A DNA stretch of 18,918 nt, taken from Rubrobacter sp. Lineage in GTDB: Bacteria; Actinomycetota; Rubrobacteria; Rubrobacterales; Rubrobacteraceae. Where the stretch lies: NCBI GenBank assembly GCA_016781725.1, contig JADDPU010000244.1, forward strand, positions 1-18,918. The letters are read 5' to 3'. Made by a program: the position numbers and the translations under genes. The notes under the pieces were generated by a model. The model worked only from the letters and a program-made list of their open reading frames with translations, searched no databases and had not been told where the DNA came from. Positions 1 to 6,922 of the stretch are shown here, in pieces; the first letter of the stretch is position 1; every line of letters starts with the position of its first letter.

Positions 1-1
1 A

Positions 2-2410
2 TTGGAGAGTATACTGCTCTTCCACGCAACCGGACGGGGGTACGCAGCTTTGATGGACGTGGGCATCTTTGCAGGGGCGGGACGCGAGGACTTGTACGGG
101 CTGGCGCGGTCCGCGATCGCGGACCCTGGGCCGTTCATGGGGGCGGCGGCGGAGGTCAGGGACCGGGCCTTCGGTTTCCGCATTACCTACTCGCGCAAGG
201 TATTTATCCCGCTCACCAAGCTGTGCCGGGACAACTGCGGCTACTGCACCTTCGCCCACCCGCCCCGGCCCGGCGAGCGGGCCTACCTCACGCCCGAGGA
301 GGTGCTCGAGATCTCGCGCGCCGGCGCCGAGGCCGGCTGCAAGGAGGCGCTCTTCACCCTCGGAGACAAGCCAGAGAAGCGCTACCCGGAGGCGCGCCGC
401 GAACTCAATGAGCTTGGCTTCGCGACGACCGTGGAGTACCTGGTTTACGTCTGCCGGCTCGTCCTGGAGGAGACGGGGTTGTTGCCGCACGCCAACCCCG
501 GGGTGCTCGGCGAAGAAGAGGTGCGGCAGTTGCGGCGGGTAGCGGTCTCGCAGGGGATCATGCTGGAGCAGACCACCGACAGGCTGCTCGGTCCGAGCAT
601 GGCCCACTGGGCTTCCCCTGACAAGGTGCCGGCCAAGCGCCGCGCAACGATAGAGGCGGCCGGGAGGCTCGGGGTGCCTTTCACCACGGGCATCCTGATC
701 GGGATCGGCGAGACCGTCGAGGAGCGGGTGGACACCCTGCTCGCCATCCGCGAGGCGCACGAGCGCCACGGCCACGTTCACGAGTGCATAGTCCAGAACT
801 TCAGGGCCAAGCCGGGCACCCGCATGGCGCTCGCCCCCGAGCCTTCGGAGGACGAGATGCTCGCCACCATCGCGCTCGCCCGCCTGATCCTCCCTCCCGA
901 CGTAACCGTGCAGGCGCCGCCGAACCTCGCGGGGGAGGACAGCGGCAGGCCGCCCTCGTACACGCGCTACATCGACGCCGGCATCAACGACTGGGGCGGG
1001 GTCTCGCCCGTCACCCCGGATCACGTAAACCCCGAGCGTCCCTGGCCCCACCTCGAGGAGCTGGAGAGGGCTACCGAGGCCAAGGGCTACCTGCTCCTTG
1101 AACGCCTCGCGCTCCACCCCGCCTACGCCCGCGACGCCGAGAGCTGGGTGGACGAGAGGCTCCGCCCGCGGGTTTGGGCTGGCATGGAGGCCGAGGGCTT
1201 CGCGAGGGTCGAGGCCTGGGCGCCCGGCACGACGGAGGAGATCCCCGAAAAAGCGCTCGCCGAGGCGCGCGGGCTGCGGCCCTCGAAGGTGCGCCCCGAG
1301 TTCGCGCGGGCGCTCGCGGGAGCCGGGGAGAGGGACCTCGCGGAGGGAGAGATAGCCCTGCTCTTCACGGCGCGCGGCAGCGAGCTCGCCGAGCTCTGCC
1401 GGGTGGCCGACGAGCTCAGGCGCGAGGTGAACGGTGAGGAGGTCACCTACGTCGTCAACCGCAACATCAACTACACCAACCAGTGCTACTTCCGGTGCCG
1501 CTTCTGCGCGTTCTCGAAGGGCCCGAAATCTCTGAACCTGCGCGGTGAGCCGTACCTCCTGGACACGGCCGAGGTCGCCAGGAGGGCTCGCGAGGCTTGG
1601 GAGAAGGGCGCTACCGAGGTCTGCATGCAGGGCGGCATCCACGGGCGGTTCACAGGCAAGAGCTACCTGGAGTATCTACGGGCCGTCAAGGAGGAGGTGC
1701 CCGAGATGCACGTCCACGCCTTCACGCCGCTCGAGGTCTCGCAGGGGGCGCGGACGCTGGGGCTCTCGGTCGAGGAGTACCTGCTCGAGCTAAAGGAGGC
1801 GGGTCTGGGCACGCTGCCCGGGACGGCGGCGGAGATCTTGGACGACGAGATCCGGGCGGTCATCTGCCCTGACAAGATCGGCACCTCAGGGTGGGCGGAC
1901 GTGATGCGGGCGGCGCACGCCGTGGGGCTGCGCTCGACGACGACTATAATGTTCGGCCACGTCGAAGGCCCCATAAACTGGGCCCGCCACCTGCTAGTGC
2001 TGCGGGATATCCAGGCAGAGACCGGCGGCTTTACGGAGTTCGTGCCGCTGCCGTTCGTCCACATGGCAGCGCCGCTCTTTTTGCAGGGGCGCTCGCGCAA
2101 GGGGCCGACCTTCGCCGAGGCGCTCAAGATGCACGCGGTAGGCAGGATCTCGCTGCACGGCTACATAGACAACGTCCAGGTCTCCTGGGTCAAGATGGGG
2201 CTCGAAGGGGCGAAGGCCTGCCTGAACGCCGGCTGCAACGACCTCGGCGGAACCCTCATGAACGAGAACATCTCGCGGGCTGCCGGGGCCAGCCACGGCC
2301 AGGAGATGCTCCCCGAGGAGCTCGAAGCCATGATCCGGGACGCGGGACGCACCCCCCGCCGGCGCACCACGCTCTACGGCGCCCCGGAGCGCGCCTACTC
2401 CGCCGGCTGA
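2..2410 (+). CDS. fbiC: FbiC: 7,8-didemethyl-8-hydroxy-5-deazariboflavin (Fo) synthase, fused CofG-CofH
   Basis: Two radical-SAM halves in one chain make Fo, the chromophore of coenzyme F420, from a tyrosine-derived part and the flavin precursor 5-amino-6-ribitylaminouracil. The CofG half carries C75-x3-C79-x2-C82 (CRDNCGYC), followed by family-typical stretches such as CKEALFTLGDKPE and GVSPVTPDHVNPERPW. The CofH half carries C495-x3-C499-x2-C502 (CYFRCRFC), then GATEVCMQGGI, PGTAAEILDDE and GGFTEFVPLPFVH. Both SAM/4Fe-4S motifs are intact. The two-domain fusion is the actinobacterial form; archaea use separate CofG and CofH. The reading frame is open to the window edge with a TTG at base 2. 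The mycobacterial protein is longer at the N-terminus (about 856 aa), so the true start may lie upstream, or at the ATG at base 53. The next genes run in the opposite direction. Confidence 0.96.
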   Translation: MESILLFHATGRGYAALMDVGIFAGAGREDLYGLARSAIADPGPFMGAAAEVRDRAFGFRITYSRKVFIPLTKLCRDNCGYCTFAHPPRPGERAYLTPEEVLEISRAGAEAGCKEALFTLGDKPEKRYPEARRELNELGFATTVEYLVYVCRLVLEETGLLPHANPGVLGEEEVRQLRRVAVSQGIMLEQTTDRLLGPSMAHWASPDKVPAKRRATIEAAGRLGVPFTTGILIGIGETVEERVDTLLAIREAHERHGHVHECIVQNFRAKPGTRMALAPEPSEDEMLATIALARLILPPDVTVQAPPNLAGEDSGRPPSYTRYIDAGINDWGGVSPVTPDHVNPERPWPHLEELERATEAKGYLLLERLALHPAYARDAESWVDERLRPRVWAGMEAEGFARVEAWAPGTTEEIPEKALAEARGLRPSKVRPEFARALAGAGERDLAEGEIALLFTARGSELAELCRVADELRREVNGEEVTYVVNRNINYTNQCYFRCRFCAFSKGPKSLNLRGEPYLLDTAEVARRAREAWEKGATEVCMQGGIHGRFTGKSYLEYLRAVKEEVPEMHVHAFTPLEVSQGARTLGLSVEEYLLELKEAGLGTLPGTAAEILDDEIRAVICPDKIGTSGWADVMRAAHAVGLRSTTTIMFGHVEGPINWARHLLVLRDIQAETGGFTEFVPLPFVHMAAPLFLQGRSRKGPTFAEALKMHAVGRISLHGYIDNVQVSWVKMGLEGAKACLNAGCNDLGGTLMNENISRAAGASHGQEMLPEELEAMIRDAGRTPRRRTTLYGAPERAYSAG

Positions 2411-2515
2411 GCGCCTACCGCCTCGTCGAGCGGGCGCCATCGGTCGAGGAGTACAACAGGGTTCGCGGCGCCGCGGACCTGAGCAGGAAAGATCCCGGGG
2501 CGGCCGAGGTAGGGC
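2407..2515 (+). pseudogene. Remnant of a GNAT-family acetyltransferase gene (N-terminal fragment only)
   Basis: Directly after fbiC, in another frame, the plus strand encodes about 36 residues that read like the N-terminus of a small GNAT acetyltransferase: AYRLVERAPSVEEYNRVR followed by ADLSRKDPGAAE. In that family a PSVEEY...LR segment followed by an SxKxPEAA segment is common before the first beta-hairpin. The frame begins in a CTGA overlap with the fbiC stop, in the position where an ATGA or GTGA coupled start would be expected. The similarity ends near base 2515 and no acetyl-CoA-binding motif follows, because the DNA then becomes the 3' end of the opposite-strand gene. I read it as a coupled downstream gene cut off by rearrangement. 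The match is from memory of the family and is short, so it could be chance. Confidence 0.42.
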
Positions 2516-2541
2516 ACGTCGTTGACGATCAGGTAGAGAGC

Positions 2542-3606
2542 TCAGTCCTTGTAGACCACCAGCTCTTCGAGCGGCCTCCGGCCGCGGCGCTTGGGCGGGT
2601 CTCCCTCGGCGTATCCGAGGGTGAGCAGCGCGTGGGGGACGAGCCCGGGGTCGAGCCCGAGCGCCCCTACCACCTTCTCCGGGCAGAAGAGCGGCGCGCA
2701 CATCCAGCCGGCGTCGAGCCCCTGGTCGTAGGCGGCCAGCAGCGCGTTCTGGGCCGCCGCCCCCAGGGACTGGACGGCCATCGTAGTCTCGGCGCTCTGG
2801 CGCTCGGCGTCGGGGTAGAGATCCAGGTCCTCGAGGTAGAGGCACAAGAGCAGGAGCACCGGCGCGTCGAGGAGGCGCTTTCGCGAGCCGACGAGACGCC
2901 TCTCGACGGTCCCGGCGTCCTGGCCGTCCATCTCCAGGTTGGCCCGCCACTCCTCGCCCATCGCGTCGGCGAGCCGCTCCTTGGTCCGTGTTTTCCGCAC
3001 CACGGCGAAGCGCCAGGGCTGGCGTCCGTGTGGGGAGGGGGCCCACCGCGCGGCCTCGAGCACCCGCCAGAGGAGATCTTCCGGCACTTCCTTCGGCAGG
3101 TAGCGCCGGACCGAGCGGCGCCCGCGGAGGGCATCGAGGAGCGCCGGTTCCGGGGCGTCGGGCTCATCGAGCGCCCCCCAGGAGGCTGCCTCCCCTACCC
3201 GGACGGCAATGATGGGGTTCTCCTCGATCCTCATCGCCTCGTACTGGTGGTACTTGCCCTTGAGGAGCCTCACGGCGGCTGCGTGCTCCTCGGCGTCAGG
3301 GTCGAGGAGCTCGGCCCGGCCGCGCACCATCACGAACGCCAGGAGGTTCCAGTCCTCGGCGTAGCGGTCGGCGACGAGGGCCACCTGCGGGTTCTCGAGG
3401 ATGTTCCGCACGCGCTTGAGGCGGGTAACCGGTACGCGTTTCGGCTTCTCGTCGAGGGCAACGTAGATCGAGCCCGGAGCGTAGGCGAAGCAGACGGGGA
3501 CCGCGTGCGGCCTCCCCGCGCCGTCGGCGCTCGCGAGGCGGGCTACCCTCCGGCGAACGAGGAAGGCTGTCTGTTCGGGGGAGAGCGTCGCGGGAGCTGC
3601 CTTCAC
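2542..3606 (-). CDS. Fusion: Rv0121-type F420-dependent split-barrel domain + FbiB-C-terminal-type nitroreductase
   Basis: A 354-aa, two-domain protein. Residues 1 to about 145 look like the PPOX/split-barrel family typified by Rv0121, predicted F420-dependent: RVARLASADGAGRPHAVPV, then DEKPKR, ILENPQVALVADRYAEDW and WGAL. Residues 157-354 are a nitroreductase fold closest to the FbiB C-terminal domain: RGRRSVRRYLPKEVP, WAPSPHGRQPWRF, GEEWRANLEMDG, LYPDAERQSAETTMAVQSLG and LLTLGYAEGD. In mycobacterial FbiB that FMN domain reduces dehydro-F420-0 to F420-0 and is fused to CofE. Here CofE is a separate gene at 15883-16626, so this protein probably supplies the missing reductase. The GTG start (3606-3604) overlaps the upstream stop as GTGA, which fixes the start and implies coupling to the oxidoreductase gene. 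Substrates are inferred, not shown. Confidence 0.88.
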   Translation of the reverse strand: MKAAPATLSPEQTAFLVRRRVARLASADGAGRPHAVPVCFAYAPGSIYVALDEKPKRVPVTRLKRVRNILENPQVALVADRYAEDWNLLAFVMVRGRAELLDPDAEEHAAAVRLLKGKYHQYEAMRIEENPIIAVRVGEAASWGALDEPDAPEPALLDALRGRRSVRRYLPKEVPEDLLWRVLEAARWAPSPHGRQPWRFAVVRKTRTKERLADAMGEEWRANLEMDGQDAGTVERRLVGSRKRLLDAPVLLLLCLYLEDLDLYPDAERQSAETTMAVQSLGAAAQNALLAAYDQGLDAGWMCAPLFCPEKVVGALGLDPGLVPHALLTLGYAEGDPPKRRGRRPLEELVVYKD

Positions 3607-4634
3607 GCCCCTACCGCGGCGTCGCGCACCCTCGGGGCCACCTCTGAGGAGAAGAGCCGCATGTTCGCGAGCGCCTCCTCGTGGGTGACGCCGGGCAGGC
3701 GGCCCCAGAAGCAGAAGTGGTCGTAGGGCGCCTCCCGGTGGAGCCGGATCAGGGCCTCCGCCACCTCCTCGGGCGTGCCGACGAGGTAGCGCTCCCACGG
3801 CAGGTCCTCCTCCCTTATCGGCTCGGGACGCGGTCTCTCCCTGTCTGTGCCCCACTCGGCGTAGCGCGTGCGCTGGTAGGCGATGGCGGGGCCGACTATC
3901 TGGCGCGCCCGCCCCGCCTCCTCGTGCACGAAGATCACCCCCGAGGCGACGTAAGGGAACTCCTCTTCCGACCTCCCGTGCCGCTCCAGCGCCGCCCTCA
4001 CCCGCCGATACGTCTCCCCGAAGGCGCCGCCTCCCGTCGAGGCCAAAAACCCGTCGGCCAGACGCGCGGCGCGGTCTATGGCCGGGTCCGCGAAGGCGCC
4101 GACGTAGATGGGTAGTCCTCCCTCCGGGCGCGGCTCGAAGGGGAGGTCGTCGAAGCTCCAGCGCCTGCCGCTGTAGCCGGTGCGTCCCTCCTGCAGGGCG
4201 CGCCGGATCACCTCGATCCCCTCCTCCAGGAGCGAGGGTCGGTACTTCCGGTCGAAGCCAAGCGTCTCGAACTCGTGCTGGACGTACCCCTGGCCGACCC
4301 CGAGCACGAACCGTCCGCCGGAGACGAGGGCGGCGACCGCCGCGTCTTCGGCGACCCGCAGCGGGTGGTGCATCGGCAGGAGCAGCACGTTGGTCCCTAT
4401 GGTCATCGTCGTCGTGCGCGCCCCTATCGCGGCGGCAACCACGAGCGGCGAGGGCAGATACCCGTCGTCGACGAAGTGGTGCTCGGAGAGCCACACGCCC
4501 GCGAAGCCGAGCCTCTCGCCCTCCTCGATCTCCTCCAGGCACTCGGCGTAGAACCGGGAGTAGTCCCCGAGCGGCAGCCTCTGCCTGAAGTCGTACCAGA
4601 GCCCGAACGTCGGCGCGGCGCCGTTCTGGACCAA
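3603..4634 (-). CDS. LLM-class (luciferase-like) F420- or flavin-dependent oxidoreductase
   Basis: A 343-aa TIM-barrel enzyme of the bacterial luciferase-like superfamily. Visible hallmarks are VWLSEHHF at about 48-54, the strand TIGTNVLLLPMHHPLRVAED, SGGRFVLGVGQGYVQHEF, and a late domain with LVGTPEEVAEAL that is typical of the family C-terminus. Members transfer hydride from F420H2 or reduced FMN to varied organic substrates. Cofactor choice and substrate cannot be read from sequence. Its coupling to a gene with an F420-type split-barrel domain and its position beside fbiC favour F420. The TTG start is supported by a strong Shine-Dalgarno, GGAGGA, seven bases upstream. The stop overlaps the next start by four bases (GTGA). 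Confidence 0.9.
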   Translation of the reverse strand: MVQNGAAPTFGLWYDFRQRLPLGDYSRFYAECLEEIEEGERLGFAGVWLSEHHFVDDGYLPSPLVVAAAIGARTTTMTIGTNVLLLPMHHPLRVAEDAAVAALVSGGRFVLGVGQGYVQHEFETLGFDRKYRPSLLEEGIEVIRRALQEGRTGYSGRRWSFDDLPFEPRPEGGLPIYVGAFADPAIDRAARLADGFLASTGGGAFGETYRRVRAALERHGRSEEEFPYVASGVIFVHEEAGRARQIVGPAIAYQRTRYAEWGTDRERPRPEPIREEDLPWERYLVGTPEEVAEALIRLHREAPYDHFCFWGRLPGVTHEEALANMRLFSSEVAPRVRDAAVGA

Positions 4635-4641
4635 AAGCGTC

Positions 4642-4647
4642 TCCTCC
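4642..4647 (-). promoter_or_regulatory. Ribosome binding site fixing the TTG start of the LLM oxidoreductase
   Basis: GGAGGA on the minus strand lies seven bases before the TTG at 4634-4632. No ATG or GTG in frame is better placed, so this site decides the start. Confidence 0.75.
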
Positions 4648-4668
4648 GGTCTCGCCTACGCGCCTAGT

Positions 4669-4685
4669 GTACACCCAGGGTATAC
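4669..4685. promoter_or_regulatory. Imperfect 17-bp dyad between rlpA-like gene and LLM gene (possible operator)
   Basis: GTACACCC, one base, GGGTATAC: the arms pair at seven of eight positions. It lies in the 67-base gap upstream of the LLM/fusion gene pair, about 20 bases above that gene's ribosome binding site, where a repressor could act. No convincing -35/-10 pair was found around it, and a dyad this short can occur by chance. Confidence 0.3.
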
Positions 4686-4701
4686 CCCGGCCTGGAGCCC
4701 C

Positions 4702-5268
4702 TCAGTAGTAAAGCGTCTGCCCTACCGAGATAAAGTTCGGGTCCGTTATGCCGTTCTCCGCCGCGAGCTGCTGGACGGATGTTCCAAGCTCGGCCGCGAT
4801 CCCCGAGAGGGTATCCCCGTACTGCACGACATAAGTCCCGCCGCCCGAAGGATCTGCCTTGTCTGACCCGTGGTACCCCGTCGCGTAGCCGGAGCCGTAA
4901 CCCCCTCCATCCACGACGTGGTACTCCACCCAGTCCACCCCCGCGCTCGTGAGGCCCAGGTACTCGGCGGCGCCCTGCGAGAGGTCGAGATCCCGGCCGC
5001 CGGTATAGGGCCCGCGGTCGTTGACCGTGACCTGTACCGTGCGCCCCGCGTAGCTGACCACCAGCTCGGTGCCGAACGGCAGCGTCTTGTGGGCCGCCGT
5101 GTAACCGTAGGGATCGAAGACCTCACCGCTCGCCGTCAAGGCTCCCTCGAAGCCGGGACCGTACCAGGAGGCCAGACCCGTATCCGCCTCGGCCCTGCCT
5201 TCGTCGAGCACCACGAAAGCGCCGACCAACACGACCATCCATAACAACCGCGAAAGCAACCTAAGCAA
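4702..5268 (-). CDS. Secreted RlpA-like double-psi beta-barrel protein with C-terminal LysM domain
   Basis: A 188-aa exported cell-wall protein. Residues 1-28 form a signal peptide (arginines, then a hydrophobic run around WMVVLVGAFVVL, then a RAEA-type cleavage region). Residues 32-118 are an RlpA/DPBB domain: ASWYGPGFEGALTASGE, AAHKTLPFGTELVV and VNDRGPY. E49, H60 and D84 sit where the active-site Glu, His and Asp of RlpA lytic transglycosylases lie. A Gly/Tyr/Ser linker leads to a LysM peptidoglycan-binding domain at 145-188 (TYVVQYGDTLSGIAAELGTS). LysM replaces the SPOR domain of proteobacterial RlpA. Expected role: cleaving or binding wall glycan outside the membrane. The start is TTG, with GGAGG about ten bases upstream; a nearby ATG is out of frame. 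It is divergent from a PASTA-domain regulator-like gene. Confidence 0.9.
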   Translation of the reverse strand: MLRLLSRLLWMVVLVGAFVVLDEGRAEADTGLASWYGPGFEGALTASGEVFDPYGYTAAHKTLPFGTELVVSYAGRTVQVTVNDRGPYTGGRDLDLSQGAAEYLGLTSAGVDWVEYHVVDGGGYGSGYATGYHGSDKADPSGGGTYVVQYGDTLSGIAAELGTSVQQLAAENGITDPNFISVGQTLYY

Positions 5269-5313
5269 AACGCATCCCCCTCCGTCTGCGTTAGCTTTAC
5301 ATCGACCTGTAGT

Positions 5314-5328
5314 GAAGCATCATGCTTC
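5314..5328. promoter_or_regulatory. Perfect 15-bp palindrome (7-bp arms) in the divergent intergenic region
   Basis: GAAGCAT-C-ATGCTTC, a perfect dyad 46 bases upstream of the rlpA-like start. Its size and position suit a dimeric regulator site. It is one of three perfect dyads within 86 bases. Confidence 0.45.
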
Positions 5329-5332
5329 TGCG

Positions 5333-5347
5333 GCGAATACTATTCGC
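5333..5347. promoter_or_regulatory. Perfect 15-bp palindrome (7-bp arms), second in the divergent intergenic region
   Basis: GCGAATA-C-TATTCGC, four bases after the first dyad. On the minus strand its centre contains TAGTAT, a plausible -10 for the rlpA-like gene, with TTGATT upstream at a long 19-base spacing. The dyad could therefore cover a promoter. Confidence 0.45.
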
Positions 5348-5369
5348 GCTCTCCAAGCGTAAATCAAGC

Positions 5370-5399
5370 GATTATCGGCGTTATCGTGGCATGATAATC
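5370..5399. promoter_or_regulatory. Inverted repeat with 7-bp arms and 16-base spacer
   Basis: GATTATC at 5370-5376 and GATAATC at 5393-5399 are perfect complements. The spacer holds a further TTATCG, so TTATCG-type half-sites recur here. The rest of the 5269-5524 gap holds no convincing gene. Confidence 0.35.
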
Positions 5400-5524
5400 C
5401 GCCCCCCGGACTTCGTCGGGACTCCTCGAAGAACCATTTAACGAGGCGAGGGCGAGAACCGTGTATCTGAGCCGGATACTGCGGCCGTTCTCGCGTTGCG
5501 AGGGGTTTCGGTCGATGTGCTAAC

Positions 5525-6877
5525 ATGCTGTCTGACAAAAAAAGGCCGCAAAATATCTGTGTGAGAATGCTGGAGGGGGCCATCTACACGGTCGATGAGG
5601 TCAGTGATCTGCTGGGCATCCCCCGCCCGACCCTCTACCGCTACTTGAGGGAGTACTCCATCCCCCACCTGCGGAGAGCGGGCAGGATCTCCATCCCCGA
5701 GGACTCCTTCGACCGTATCCGGGAGGCCAGGGACCTGCACAAGGAGGGCCTGGGGACGGAGTCCGTAAGGCGGCAGCTGCGCGAAGGAAGGGGCCCCGAC
5801 ACCGGGGAGCTGGATCGCAGGTTGGACAGCCTCCACGAGACCCTGGAGAACCTTCGAGGAGACTTGCGGGAGAGACCGGCCACGGACCAGGTCGCCCTCT
5901 CCCCCACCTTGCGGACCATCCTGGCGCGCCAGAGCCTGCTCATCTCCGCGATGTTCAACCTGACCGGGATGGTCGAGGATCTGCTGCTCGCCAGCGGCAA
6001 GCGTCGCAAGCCCGCCTTCGACGACGTGAACGTGGGGCTGGACGGACCGCTCCCGGGGAGCCCGGCGAGAGATCGACCCGCGATCCCGGTGTCGGCGACG
6101 ACCGTCTCGGCGACGGTTCTTGCCCCTGAGGCTCCAGCCCTCCCGGGACGCCCCACCCGCTTCGGAGCCCTGGGCCGCCGCAGACGGCGCGGCGCCCTGG
6201 CCCTCCTCTCGCTGCTGGTGGTGGGGCTCTTCCTCGCCTGGGCCGTTCCGGCCCTGATCGGCACCGGCGGCCGCGAAACCTCGGCGAACAGGGCCACGCA
6301 GACGCCGGGCCAGCCCCCCGGCGAGACGCCCTCCGGAGCCGAAGACCCGAAGGCCATAGTCGGCGAGACGACCTCGGCCGAAGAGACCACCGCGCGAGGT
6401 GCCCCGGAGCAGGCGCCGGCGGAGAGCACCACGCAGGCGGAGGGTACTACGCAGGCCGCCGATCCCGAGCCTGAAGCGAGCATCCCGGTCCCCGACGTCT
6501 CGGGCCGGAGGATGGGAGAGGCGGCCCAGATCCTCTCCGACGCCGGGCTTGAGGTGGCCTATATCAGGGACGAGGCGAGTAGGGAGGAGCCCGAGACCAT
6601 CATCGGCACGATACCGGCCGCCGGGACCTCGGTCAGGTCGGGAACGCCGATGACCCTGAGGGTCAGCGTCGGACCGCCCCAGACTCCACCCGTAACGCGC
6701 AGCGCCAGCGCCGGTGCTTCGTCCAGCGCGTCGGCGAGCGCCAGCGCATCGGCCAGCGCGTCAGCAAGCGCACCGGCCACCGCATCGGCTAGTTCGTCAG
6801 CCGGCGCCTCCGCCAGCGCCTCGACCAGTGCTTCCGCGAGCACCTCTGCGAGCGCGTCCGCCGGGTACGCGAACTGA
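5525..6877 (+). CDS. Membrane-anchored HTH protein with extracellular PASTA domain and Ser/Ala-rich tail
   Basis: A 450-aa protein joining a cytoplasmic DNA-binding domain to an external wall-sensing domain. Residues 20-62 are a MerR/excisionase-like helix-turn-helix (YTVDEVSDLLGIPRPTLYRY, then a basic wing RRAGRISIPEDSF). Residues 94-115 may form a short coiled coil. After an Ala/Pro-rich linker comes an arginine cluster and one membrane helix (about 223-246, ALALLSLLVVGLFLAWAVPAL), so by the positive-inside rule the N-terminus is cytoplasmic. Outside are a Thr/Glu/Pro-rich linker, one PASTA domain (about 320-384: VPDVSGRRMGEAAQIL to GTPMTLRVSVGP) and a Ser/Ala repeat tail. PASTA domains in Ser/Thr kinases and PBPs bind or sense peptidoglycan, so this may be a one-component wall-responsive regulator; that role is inference. 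The ATG at 5525 lacks a close Shine-Dalgarno, and M15 (ATG at 5567) is an alternative start. Confidence 0.85.
   Translation: MLSDKKRPQNICVRMLEGAIYTVDEVSDLLGIPRPTLYRYLREYSIPHLRRAGRISIPEDSFDRIREARDLHKEGLGTESVRRQLREGRGPDTGELDRRLDSLHETLENLRGDLRERPATDQVALSPTLRTILARQSLLISAMFNLTGMVEDLLLASGKRRKPAFDDVNVGLDGPLPGSPARDRPAIPVSATTVSATVLAPEAPALPGRPTRFGALGRRRRRGALALLSLLVVGLFLAWAVPALIGTGGRETSANRATQTPGQPPGETPSGAEDPKAIVGETTSAEETTARGAPEQAPAESTTQAEGTTQAADPEPEASIPVPDVSGRRMGEAAQILSDAGLEVAYIRDEASREEPETIIGTIPAAGTSVRSGTPMTLRVSVGPPQTPPVTRSASAGASSSASASASASASASASAPATASASSSAGASASASTSASASTSASASAGYAN
6701..6862 (+). repeat. Degenerate Ser-Ala codon repeat encoding a low-complexity extracellular tail
   Basis: About 54 codons alternate Ser and Ala with scattered Thr, Gly and Pro, built from imperfect six-base units of the AGCGCS/TCGGCS kind. 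Codons vary within the run, so this is not a recent slippage product. It encodes the disordered C-terminus of the HTH-TM-PASTA protein and probably lies within or spans the cell wall. Confidence 0.85.
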
Positions 6878-6922
6878 GACAAGCGGGGAGTCTTTAGGGA
6901 AGCTAAGTCGGCGGAGTGTCAC

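Noticed and set aside
1891..3726. Long plus-strand open frame of 611 codons across the fbiC end and the fusion gene
   Set aside because: It is a shadow of two well-supported genes in other frames; only the short GNAT-like stretch at 2407-2515 within it has protein-like content.
3607..4674. Upstream extension of the fusion protein's frame, giving an apparent 710-residue protein
   Set aside because: This part is low-complexity Arg/Gly/Ala antisense-frame sequence overlapping the real LLM gene; the GTGA overlap at 3606-3603 marks the true start.
5320..5583. Minus-strand open frame of 87 codons in the divergent intergenic region
   Set aside because: It overlaps the start of the HTH-PASTA gene, covers the palindromes and has no Shine-Dalgarno or recognisable protein features.
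6878..6922. Bidirectional terminator between the converging PASTA and permease genes
   Set aside because: No stem of convincing length with a T-tract on either strand.
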